Shown here piece after piece: positions 12,555 through 38,445 of a stretch of 64,000 nt of DNA. This stretch comes from Dallia pectoralis (Eukaryota > Chordata > Actinopteri > Esociformes > Umbridae), in NCBI GenBank assembly GCA_029465975.1, contig CM055755.1, positions 1,953,930 through 2,017,929 of the forward strand, read 5' to 3'. Numbering within the stretch: the first letter of the stretch is position 1; every line of letters begins with the position of its first letter. The position numbers were made by a program, and so were the translations under genes. The notes beneath the pieces were generated by a model. It was not told where the DNA came from and made no database searches. It was given only the letters and a program-made list of their open reading frames with translations.

Positions 12555-13580
12555 AGTATCCCACCCAGACCTGACATGCACCCTGCCAGTATCCCACCCA
12601 GACCTGACATGCACCCTGCCAGTATCCCACCCTGACATGCACCCTGCCAGTATCCCACCCAGACCTGACATGCACCCTGCCAGTATCCCACCCAGACCTG
12701 ACATGCACCCTGTCAGTATCCCACCCAGACCTGACATGCACCCTGCCAGTATCCCACCCTGACATGCACCCTGTCAGTATCCCACCCAGACCTGACATGC
12801 ACCCTGTCAGTATCCCACCCAGACCTGACATGCACCCTGCCAGTATCCCACCCTGACATGCACCCTGTCAGTATCCCACCCAGACCTGACATGCACCCTG
12901 CCAGTATCCCACCCAGACCTGACATGCACCCTGCCAGTATCCCACCCAGACCTGACATGCACCCTGCCAGTATCCCACCCTGACATGCACCCTGCCAGTA
13001 TCCCACCCTGACATGCACCCTGTCAGTATCCCACCCAGACCTGACATGCACCCTGCCAGTATCCCACCCAGACCTGACATGCACCCTGCCAGTATCCCAC
13101 CCAGACCTGACATGCACCCTGCCAGTATCCCACCCAGACCTGACATGCACCCTGCCAGTATCCCACCCAGACCTGACATGCACCCTGTCAGTATCCCACC
13201 CAGACCTGACATGCACCCTGTCAGTATCCCACCCAGACCTGACATGCACCCTGTCAGTATCCCACCCAGACCAGACATGCACCCTGCCAGTATCCCACCC
13301 AGACCTGACATGCACCCTGCCAGTATCCCACCCAGACCTGACATGCACCCTGTCAGTATCCCACCCAGACCTGACATGCACCCTGCCAGTATCCCACCCA
13401 GACCTGACATGCACCCTGCCAGTATCCCACCCAGACCTGACATGCACCCTGCCAGTATCCCACCCAGACCAGACATGCACCCTGTCAGTATCCCACCCAG
13501 ACCTGGCTTGTACCCTGCCAGTATCCCACCCAGACCTGGCATGCACCCTGTCAATACTCCACCCAGACCTGGCTTGTCTC
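12555..13580 (+). repeat. 33-bp minisatellite
   Basis: About 31 copies of a unit containing CCAGTATCCCACCCAGACCT and GACATGCACCCTG. Several copies are 28 bp, having lost five bases (ACCCTGACATG instead of ACCCAGACCTGACATG). Because 33 is divisible by three, it is open in several frames (HPASIPPRPDM on +). No start context, splice sites or composition support coding. Confidence 0.93.
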
Positions 13581-13619
13581 AGATCTGAACATCAGAGTAT
13601 GCTCCTGTGTTGCTTAGCA

Positions 13620-13978
13620 TCACTCAGAGAGTGGGAGGTGCTTTAAAAGAGAGGAGAGAATGGAGAGAGTAACATAGCCAGTGAGTCTCAGTGTGTCTCT
13701 GTCTTCTCACAGCTACCAGAGAGTAAGAGGGTTAAAGAAAGAGAAGCCCTTCATCTGAAACACATTAAACTCTGCAGAGGATCGGTCCCACAGCCTGACA
13801 GGCGTTCTGGTTGCTCTGACCTCACAGTAGCTAGTATTTACCGAGAGCAGAGAGAGGGAGGTGAAGAGAGAGGGAGCATCTAGAAGCTGCTCTCTGAGGA
13901 CGGATTCTCTGTTCTGGTCTAACGTCCACGTCTCAGCTGCCTGAGGGAAATAGCTGCGTCTTTCCCAACTTCCAACAG
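13620..13978 (+). other. Candidate non-coding first exon and promoter region of EHD2
   Basis: Unique sequence ends in a strong donor, CCAACAG followed by GTGAGG at 13979. Downstream, the next good acceptor (TTTTTCCCAG, ending 17700) begins the exon carrying the EHD2 start codon. TTTAAAAG near 13632 could act as a TATA-like element. The exon and its link to EHD2 are inferred from splice signals and position only. Confidence 0.35.
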
Positions 13979-14396
13979 GTGAGGATTTGTTTTGTTATTC
14001 CACAACTGCATGTAATTGTCTCGTTTCGCCCTTGTCTCGTGCCACGTTCTCCCTAATCGTTTCCCGAGTCCCGAGTTCAATGCAAATGGCCTTTTATGGA
14101 AATGGTGAGACATTGGAAGTTCAGATTGACACCTCAGAATGTGGGATGAGTGTAATTATTATTCACCGTGTCACCAATAACAGTTTAACATGATTAAAAG
14201 TTGCTTCTGCAAGACCTCCAGAATGATACAGTTTTTGGGGTTTTTCCCAGTCCTCCAGAACGTTAATGGGAAACTCTACCTGCGACTACTCAAGAATATT
14301 ATCTACATATACTGTTTGTTTCTACCAATGCTTTAGAAGGATACAATCTACATGGGTCTGCCAGTACTTTAGAATTATATCATTCACTATAAGTCT

Positions 14397-15568
14397 CTAC
14401 TCTAGAATGTTATTTAAGATGACAGTAAAGATTCCATTTGGGTCACCCAGTACTCTAGAATGTTAGTTAAGATGTCAGTAAAGATTCCGTTTGGGTCACC
14501 CAGTACTCTAGAATGTTAGTTAAGATGACAGTACAGATTCCATTTGGGTCACCCAGTACTCTAGAATGTTAGTTAAGATGTCAGTAAAGATTCCATTTGG
14601 GTCACCCAGTACTCTAGAATGTTAGTTAAGATGACAGTACAGATTCCATTTGGGTCACCCAGTACTCTAGAATGTTAGTTAAGATGTCAGTAAAGATTCC
14701 ATTTGGGTCACCCAGTACTCTAGAATGTTAGTTAAGATGTCAGTAAAGATTCCATTTGGGTCACCCAGTACTCTAGAATGTTAGTTAAGATGTCAGTAAA
14801 GATTCCATTTGGGTCACCCAGTACTCTAGAATGTTAGTTAAGATGGCAGTACAGGTTCCATTTGGGTCACCCAGTACTCTAGAATGTTAGTTAAGATGTC
14901 AGTAAAGATTCCATTTGGGTCACCCAGTACTCTAGAATGTTAGTTAAGATGACAGTACAGGTTCCATTTGGGTCACCCAGTACTCTAGAATGTTAGTTAA
15001 GATGGCAGTACAGGTTCCATTTGGGTCACCCAGTACTCTAGAATGTTAGTTAAGATGTCAGTAAAGATTCCATTTGGGTCACCCAGTACTCTAGAATGTT
15101 AGTTAAGATGACAGTAAAGATTCCATTTGGGTCACCCAGTACTCTAGAATGTTAGTTAAGATGACAGAACAGATTCCATTTGGGTCACCCAGTACTCTAG
15201 AATGTTAGTTAAGATGTCAGTAAAGATTCCATTTGGGTCACCCAGTACTCTAGAATGTTAGTTAAGATGACAGTACAGATTCCATTTGGCTCACCCAGTA
15301 CTCTAGAATGTTAGTTAAGATGACAGTACAGATTCCATTTGGGTCACCCAGTACTCTAGAATGTTAGTTAAGATGACAGTACAGATTCCATTTGGCTCAC
15401 CCAGTACTCTAGAATGTTAGTTAAGATGACAGTACAGATTCCATTTGGGTCACCCAGTACTCTAGAATGTTAGTTAAGATGTCAGTAAAGATTCCATTTG
15501 GCTCACCCAGTACTCTAGAATGTTAGTTAAGATGTCAGTAAAGATTCCATTTGGCTCACCCAGTACTC
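14397..15568 (+). repeat. 53-bp minisatellite in the putative EHD2 5' intron
   Basis: About 22 copies of a 53-bp unit containing TACTCTAGAATGTTAGTTAA and TTCCATTTGGGTCACCCAG (period measured 14451 to 14504). Copies differ mainly at GATGTCAGTAAAG versus GATGACAGTACAG, so variants are interspersed. From 15570 to 16270 I see only non-repetitive non-coding sequence. Confidence 0.95.
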
Positions 15569-16276
15569 AAGGCTCCAGATTGTGTCTTGTCCAAGGACTC
15601 ACTGTGTTGCAATTTGCTGTGTGCAAAGCCACAAGCATTTTCCACAATCTTTAACAGTTATTGAGTTCTAGTTTCCTAAGAGCAACCTAACCCTAAACAC
15701 TGATGAGTTATCCCCTGGGACTTTAGTGAGTACTTTCTCACTGTAATGCCATGCAGTCAGTTTCCACAGCACATTTCTCAGCTCTCCATGATGAAGTGAG
15801 GATCACATTGTGATGATGCCAACTCCCCTCTCCCCCCACATTTCCAGCCTGCTCGCCTCTTGTGTCTTGTGACATGAAACATTGTCTCTCTCTTTTCACT
15901 ACTAATGTTTCTATATCTCTCTCCATCACTCTCTATCTCCTTCTCTCTTTCTGTCTATATCTCTCTCGGTTTGTGCAGTCAGCTGAGGTTGGTTTATGGG
16001 TTTTTTCCGTTTCTCATGAGGTTTTAGAGCGACTCGCGTACTCCCTCTCTCTTTGACTAGACTCCACAGATGAGTTCACGTTTACTGAAATGGGACTGAT
16101 CTGATGTTTATAATACCTCAGAGTTTTACTGTGGTGGGGAGGAAAGAGAGATCCTGACAGTGGAGAGAGGCAGGAGGCAGTAGGACGTCAGCTATCACAT
16201 CAACTGTTAACCCTGCCAGGGTTCTGTTTCAGTTCAATTCAAAACGTTTCATAAAGAACACAACTGGAACAAGAAT

Positions 16277-16866
16277 GTTAGTATACCTATGGAATTGACT
16301 GGAATTGAGATGTTAGTATACCTATGGAATTGACTGGAATTGAGATGTTAGTATACCTGTGGAATTGACTGGAATTGAGATGTTAGTATACCTATGGAAT
16401 TGACTGGGATTGAGATGTTAGTATACCTGTGGAATTGACTGGAATTGAGATGTTAGTATACCTGTGGAATTGACTGGAATTGAGATGTTAGTATACCTAT
16501 GGAATTGACTGGAATTGAGATGTTAGTATACCTGTCGAATTGACTGGAATTGAGATGTTAGTAAACCTATGGAATTGACTAGAATTGAGATGTTAGTATA
16601 CCTATGGAATTGACTGGAATTGAGATGTTAGTATACCTGTGGAATTGACTAGAATTGAGATGTTAGTAAACCTATAGAATTGACTGGGATTGAGATGTTA
16701 GTATACCTGTGGATTGACTGGAATTGAGATGTTAGTATACCTATGGAATTGACTGGAATTGAGATGTTAGTATACCTATGGAATTGACTGGAATTGAGAT
16801 GTTAGTATACCTATGGAATTGACTGGAATTGAGATGTTAGTATACCTATGGAATTGACTGGAATTG
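16277..16866 (+). repeat. 35-bp minisatellite
   Basis: About 17 copies of a 35-bp unit containing GTTAGTATACCTATGGAATT and GACTGGAATTGAGAT (starts at 16277, 16312 and onward). One copy near 16711 lacks two bases (GTGGATTGACT). From 16870 to 17480 no gene-like sequence is seen. Confidence 0.94.
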
Positions 16867-17483
16867 GAGTTGACCTAAACTCTGATCACCATGTGCTGTT
16901 GCTGATCGTACTGTTTTCAGAGAGCAGCAGTGTAAAGCCTTACTCTAACCCTTGGGTTTTAGGACAGAATCTGCCCTTACATGCACAGATAATCTTTGTG
17001 AGTGAGTGTGAGTGTGTGAGAGTCTCCTCCCCCCTTATACAAAAGCATTGCGTTTTGCAAGCCATTGAAAGTGATTTTCTCATTTAACATTTGAATTGAA
17101 ACTTACCACGTCCGCTTGGAAAAAATGACTTCCATTGGATTTCAATGTAAGGAAATGAGGTACACTGCAAAAGTGTGTGTTGCTGCGTGTGTGTTTGGAT
17201 TTCCACTGTAAGGGAACGCCAGGTTTTCCAGACATGCTCTGACAATGAACTCTAGTTTCCCTGTGGCCAGAATCCCCCTCTCCAGGTTTAGAGAATAAGT
17301 CTCTGTAGCAGCCAGGCCTTCACTTACCAGTCAGCCAGTCAGCCAGCCAGCCAGTCAGGTAGAAAGGCAGCCAGTCACTGCTCAATCTGTTCATCTAATT
17401 GACCTTAGATAACATACTTTTTTTTAATTGTAATTTTCAAAAAATAATGTGTTGCTGTGAGCCTGAGCAAGCTGGTTAACCCC

Positions 17484-17566
17484 ATTGGTCGAGGTGTGCT
17501 GGCCATACACCAACCAACCCCCCTCATTGGTCGAGGTGTGCTGGCCATACACCAACCAACCCCTGA
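17484..17566 (+). repeat. 42-bp direct duplication
   Basis: CATTGGTCGAGGTGTGCTGG and the following CCATACACCAACCAACCC occur twice in tandem. ATTGG (inverted CCAAT) is in each copy. Function unknown. Confidence 0.85.
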
Positions 17567-17700
17567 TGAGTCCATGGTCATTTGACATTAATCAGATCAT
17601 TTGACATCATACCTCATAGATGTGGTCCAGGGCCAATATATCACAACAGCTAAGGAATTGTCGTATGATGTTGATGATTGTAATTTACTCTTTTTCCCAG

Positions 17701-18025
17701 ATATTCGAGGGGGTCACGAGATAGAGCAACAGATCTACAGAGCGACACAGGGACAGAACAGAGCGACTGCATCACACAGCATTCATCCAATCCTTGCAGT
17801 TGCAAACCGGACTGTCCTCTGGACGGAAAAGAAAAGCCAGGTTGACCTAAACGCAGGAAACTCCTGACGACGCTCCAAGGATCGCCACAGGAAAAAACAC
17901 AAGGACACAAACACACACAGACACACATACGCTCACACGCCCAAGGAACTCCAGAGCTACCTCACTTTCCTCCGCTCAGGCAAGTTCCCCTTGAAGGACA
18001 ACGGTCGTCGAGTCAATCAATCGGG
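17701..18025 (+). other. EHD2 5'UTR segment on the start-codon exon
   Basis: The exon begins after a TTTTTCCCAG acceptor ending at 17700 and runs to the ATG at 18026. I find no upstream ATG within these 325 bases, which supports the chosen start. Confidence 0.5.
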
Positions 18026-31041
<13,016 letters not shown>

Positions 31042-32700
31042 AAGACTATTAAAACACACACACACTCCTCTACTGCCCCCAGACACACACACCTCTACTG
31101 CCCCCAGACACACACCTCTTACTGCCCCCAGACACACACACCTCTACTGCCCCCAGACACACACACACACACACCTCTACTGCCCCCCAGACACACACAC
31201 ACACACACACACACACACCTCTACTGCCCCCCCCCGGCAAACACACACACACATTTCTCGTTGGTCTGCGTGTTGACTCATCGTCCTTTATTTTGTAACC
31301 TTGATCTGACCCTTGTATCCTTGTTTCCTTGTCTCCTTGTCTCCTAATTATGTTCTTTCTAACTTCCTGTTTACTCCCGATTGCCTCTTAATAGTTCTCC
31401 TGTCCCGTTTCCTTGATTAATTCTTAAAGGACAACATTGGCTGGTGCCCTTTCATGTTATTTGCGTTACAGGACAGAGGAGTAGAGGGACTGTAAATAGA
31501 GGATTAACTGGTAGGACCCCTGTTTCCAGAAGGTCATATGACCAAGGTGTCTCCAGATAGATGGAGGAGAGGAAGCCACTTTATTTTATTGAGATGCACC
31601 ACGTGCTTGACTTCATCGATCTTCATTTGTTTAGCTGAGGTCAAAAAAAGTCTAGTGGCCTCCTGTCCTTTCTACTCTATTCTAGTTTATTCTACTCTAT
31701 TGTAGTTTATTCTACCCTATTGTAGTTTATTCTACCCTACTGTAGTTTATTCTACCCTACTGTAGTTTATTCTACCCTATTGTAGTTTATTCTACCCTAC
31801 TGTAGTTTATTCTACCCCACTGTAGTTTTCTCTTATACTATGCTTGCTCCCAGCAAACAAAAGTATTAACCGTGCATTCTCACATTTTTATATTTTTATA
31901 TCAACGTTGTTATGGTAGAAATGACTTAACATTGTGAAACCTTAACACTCTCACAACTGTCTTATTATTGCATGAGTCTGACCACAATGTCTGACAGTGT
32001 TCAGTACACTCCAGTGTTAATTTAATTACACTCCAGAGTTAATTACACTCCAGTGTTCAGTACAGTCCAGTATGCAGTACACTCCAGTGTTAATTACACT
32101 CCAGAGTTAATTACACTCCAGTGTTCAGAACACTCCAGTGTTTATTACAGCTATGTGTTCGGTACACTGCGATTTAAACTTCATCTGCCTTGCATTTACA
32201 TGCTGGTATTTATCAGGGAGTGCCTGAAAACAAACGCTGAAAAAAACACAAAAGACATTATTGTGCTGAAGTTGCTTTGCCACACGTGTGTATCTAATAG
32301 CTGTTAGCTGTTAGCTTCTGAGCTGTTAGCTTCTGAGCTGTGTCATCCTTGTTTATCGTTGTTAATCTGGCCCGATTAAAAACATTACAGTACTCCACCC
32401 ATCACAGCTTTATCGTCTCTCCTAAAAAAATATATATATATGTACTTGTTTTAATTCACCTTGTTGTCAGTGTTGTTGTTGATTTCATATGTACTGTACT
32501 GGACAAAGTACTGCCTTTGTTGTTGTTGTTTGAAAGGAATGTCACATGCTCTGAGAACAACATAGTTAACCAAAACAGTTTTATTGTTTTTTTTTTATAT
32601 TTTACTGACTACTGTGTCCTAAAACAGCTAGCCTCACCTACTTGGCGGCAAATGTTGTGCTATTGTCATGTCATAATAAACTGTCTGGACTGTGCTCATT
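31042..32700 (+). other. EHD2 3'UTR (inferred)
   Basis: After the TAG come CA-rich repeats of the type CTCTACTGCCCCCAGACACA (31050-31250), unique sequence, a 20-bp array (31680-31830, TGTAGTTTATTCTACCCTAC type) and ACTCCAGTGTTAATTACACT words (32005-32145). AATAAA at 32675-32680 is the best polyadenylation candidate. No coding exon is seen. Confidence 0.45.
32675..32680 (+). terminator. Candidate EHD2 polyadenylation signal AATAAA
   Basis: Canonical hexamer in AT-rich unique sequence, 1.6 kb after the EHD2 stop, with a TG/T-rich stretch downstream. Motif evidence only. Confidence 0.35.
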
Positions 32701-32829
32701 TACTCCTCTGGCTTCTTGTTAACAAATTCAAACAAAGTAAAAACATTTACCTGCTAATATGGGCTGTATGCCTGAAATATTACACACAGTATAGTGTGGC
32801 ACGTATTCTGTACATCTGAGTAACCAGTC

Positions 32830-35380
32830 TTTGGGCAAGAAGCTAAATTACCATTTCCATAACTATTATCAGAAATGTAGAAGGAAACAGATCTTTAAAA
32901 AGCCCATACTGACTGAAGCGCGTTGGAAAACTTTTTCGTCAGCATTTGAAAGCAGTGACTAGCTTTATTGCTACACAGATGTTTTGCACAGCCAACTCAG
33001 TCAAAATAACATTGATACTGTGTAGGAAAACTAAAATAAGTGCAGGTTAGCCTGCTAATTACCCTGTGAAACAGTGCAGGGTTTGTACTGTCGGGAGCCT
33101 CGCGCTTACAGTGAACAGCAGATAAACAGTGATTCACTGTCGTCCAGGTAAACATCTCTTACCACTATTTTCCACTAGCTGGTTCAGTCAGTCTCTCCCC
33201 CCAGTTGTCAAATAAACACACACACGATTACACACACAGAGACACACAGACGTACCCAAATCATTTCCAAACTATTAGCTTGAGTGCTCACAGGTTTAAC
33301 AAATCCATTTTTTGTAAATCGGGTTTACAACCAAGGGGCATGCCCCGAAATAGGGACCACACAACTTGACAAATCTGTTCTCAAAAAAGTTTTGTTGCCA
33401 GGTCTCTGCTAGGATTTGTTTTCATTTATGGCTTAGGAGTTTGCGTATGTCACAACCGGAAATAGTGCTAAAATTGGGGTTACTTTTTTAGGTTTAGACA
33501 TTACAGGTTAGGTTTAGGATAACGAGTTTGGGCTAGGTTAAGTTTGGGAACTAATGTTCGGAAATTTAGGTTTAAGGTTAGGATTTTGTCAGAAAACAAA
33601 TGAGTGCAAACAAGTGTGTTCTGGCTTTATTATATAAAGTGTCGCTCCACAAAACAGTAGTGCCGAAAAGCCAAAAGTTTCCTGTCATTGGGCATGATAA
33701 GTTATATTATATAAGTTAGGGTTAAGTTGAGGTCTAAGGTCAAATGTATTTGCATTACAAGGTTTGACATACGGGTGTGAGTGTGTGTTTGCAGATGTTT
33801 GAAGGCATTATGGTTTACAGAGGGAAGGAGCGACTTGGGCTCTGGTCCCAATGCCTGCCTCTCTTCCACTAGAAAAAAACACAAATGAGAAACAGAGTCA
33901 ATTTGCCTCATTGCTCTCTCATCTCTCTTGCTAACACACACACACACACACACATGCACTAATTTTCTGTCTCTCACACCCTCACTCTATTTCTCTGGCT
34001 CTCACAAACACACCCTCTTTCTCTCTCTCTCTTTTCATCTCCTATGTGCAGTGTGACTCACATACATGGAATGTGGTGGGCCGGCCTGAGAACTATAAAT
34101 ATCAGCTTTCCTTGGTTACGCTAACTTTGCTTGGGCTGCTGCCTGTAGACAGTATAGCTTTATGATAGGCATGAACATCAACACCACACCCCTATTTGGA
34201 CTTTTTCTTACGAAAACTCTGTTTAGGCTCCGCCCAGGATCTGCTTCATTGGTGCAGTCAAGGAAGATTTCTTGTACAGCTGTGCTACCGATGCTATGTT
34301 GTCTACAGTAACCAGTTGTTACAGTATCGTTGATGTTCCACTGCAAGCAGGAAAGCTAATATTTAAAAAAAATATTGAACATAACTTGTCGTATAAAATA
34401 ATGTACTCTGCCCTAACAAAAAAAGTCCATGGTTTGATATTCACATAAGTCCTGTCACTGCCAAACCTGGGTCAAATTAAGACATGACATCTGTATAGGC
34501 TTCTGAGCCTTAAAGCTGGGTTTGGTCTGCCAACACGTTTCCACCTGACATTATCTAATTGTCAGGATTCTTGCAACTGAAAGAAAATCTTTTTCATGGA
34601 TAACTAGAACCTGTCCCCAGATGTCATCATCACATTGACAGACACTGCTGTTGATTGAACAGTGGTGCCTCTCCAGCACAATAATGTGGAGCAAATGTTT
34701 TGGCATTCTTCAAGAGCTATTTCAGTGGTGAAAGAATGTTTGATAAGTCTCCAATGTGCATTTAAAACAAATCTATAGCATATGTGGCAACTGCAGTTTA
34801 CACCCGATTCGGACGGTAAAGTGTTTCGATCTGCACGTACAGATAGAATATGATCAGAACGTATTGGACAAAAATACTTGAATTTACAGCCATTATGTTA
34901 TAATAATAAACATATGCCAATCTCAACTGACGCAGTAAAAGGCCACAATTTACTCTCACAAGGCAGTCAAGACAACAGAATGGTCTCTTAGTTTTAACGT
35001 CTCCTAAGCATCAAATTGTGATGAATGTGCTTCACAGTATGGCCCACACTATCCTATAGATGCGTCACTCCTTGTTTTAGTCCCACCTCCACACAAATAC
35101 CAGTCAACGTCCGGTCAAGAAGTTGTTGTGAACGTCCAATCTAACGCATCTTATGGGTCTCCATGTACGTCACATTGTGCATATGTCGGGAATTCCTCAC
35201 TAGGACCCGTAGTAAAGAAGTTTGGGAACGACCTCGGAGGGGCTGCATTTCACGTTAGACGAGCGCCATCTAATGGACACAAAGGTGTATATACATATAT
35301 ATACATATATATTATGTATATTTTCCAAATACGCGAGGGTGTCTGCCTGTAGGTGGCAGCATAACAGAGTTCGCAATAAA
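32830..35380 (+). other. Intergenic EHD2-PSMD8, no gene seen
   Basis: AT-rich unique sequence. 33485-33600 has degenerate TTAGGTTTAGG-type words, 33930-33960 is (CA)n, and 35285-35325 is an AT palindromic stretch (TATATACATATATATACATA). I saw no splice-flanked conserved reading frame, tRNA or recognisable structural RNA. Confidence 0.5.
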
Positions 35381-35488
35381 ACCCGCACCCCGAGAAGAAG
35401 ATCTCTTAGCAACAGGCATCAGAATTGTTTTACGACAGTTACGTGCCGTATAATAGATGACCTGTGTCGTACATTTTGCAGAATCACC

Positions 35489-37337
<1,849 letters not shown>

Positions 37338-37581
37338 GGGAATGTACTACCCAAGATACTTGTTTTTACATGACAACACACCTATACCTTGTATCGAAAC
37401 CACACACTTACACTCGCTTCTTGTACCCATACAACACAACATACACAGTCCTCAAACGTTGTGTGTACAGATTATCAGACTGATTGGCCAGAACTTCTCG
37501 TGACTCTTTGGGAAAAGAGACACAAGTATAATTAGATGCACCAGTCTGACAGTGTGTCTGAGCGTGTGAGCAATGTACTGA

Positions 37582-37587
37582 AATAAA
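37582..37587 (+). terminator. PSMD8 polyadenylation signal AATAAA
   Basis: Canonical AATAAA 245 bases after the PSMD8 stop, followed by a GT-rich stretch (AGTGAGAGTATCGG, ATGTCGATGTTG). The convergent GGN stop is about 0.86 kb further on. I see nothing coding between 37600 and 38440. Confidence 0.65.
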
Positions 37588-38445
37588 GTGAGAGTATCGG
37601 CACATTCTAATGTCGATGTTGCCATTTACTCCGAACACACAAGGAGTTTTCTTTGGCTGTCTTCAGGGTGTTTGTAGGGCAGACGTGTCAAACCGATTCC
37701 ATGCAGAGCCTAGTGTATGCAGATTTTTTTTTTTAAATCCAAATTGCTTCCCAGTTTAGACCTAAACATCCTAGTACAGAGTGAGGGCAGAAACCTGCAG
37801 ATACTCAACCATCCATGGGATCTGTTCGACGCTTAGAGTCTAAGGAATAGTGTCATTGAAAATTCTCACAGGATTCATTTCTGCCAGGCAACGTATGTTT
37901 TTAAGAGTTGTCAGCTTTTCTAGTGGACCAATTCAACTAGGATACTTTTTTTTCGACAAACTTTCTATTGGATAAATTCAGGTAGGTCCCTCCCCGATTT
38001 TGCAAAAAACTTTTTGTTTGGCTGAATGGTACGCTGGTGGTCTCTCAGCTTGTTGACGTAATGCTGCAGCCCAGATAGTTCTGAATGGTTTTGGACATTA
38101 TTCTGGAATATATCTGGAGTTATTAGGTCTTTAACCAGGTATTGGTGCACATTTTTATCACAGAAGGCTATTTCAATGCCCTGGCCTCGTTTCCTAGCAA
38201 CTATACAGAGAATTGCTGCAAAAGTTTGCGCTGTGATTTAAAATGAAAAGCTCTTCCCCCTCCAAATGTTTGTAATCTCCATGTGATCTGGACAATGAAA
38301 ATGTTGCAAGGATCACATTTAAAAGTTCAAATATTAAACTTGTTTTCCTGGTTCGTGGTCTAATTATTTTATGTAACCTAACAGGCAGACTTTTAGTAAT
38401 ACTCTACTAATTGTAAATGAGTGGGTGTGTGACTGAGAAGTGATG

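Noticed and set aside
12713..13554. Long minus-strand open frames (up to 277 codons) in the 33-bp array
   Set aside because: Pure repeat translation with a period divisible by three. No splice sites, start context or conserved composition.
34090..34370. GC-balanced unique block with a TATAAATA-like start, considered as a small structural RNA gene
   Set aside because: I could not match it to any snRNA, snoRNA or tRNA and see no Pol III terminator arrangement that decides it.
35222..35488. In-frame N-terminal extension of PSMD8
   Set aside because: Open upstream, but it translates an AT microsatellite (VYIHIYTYI). The ATG at 35489 has good context and gives the expected N-terminus.
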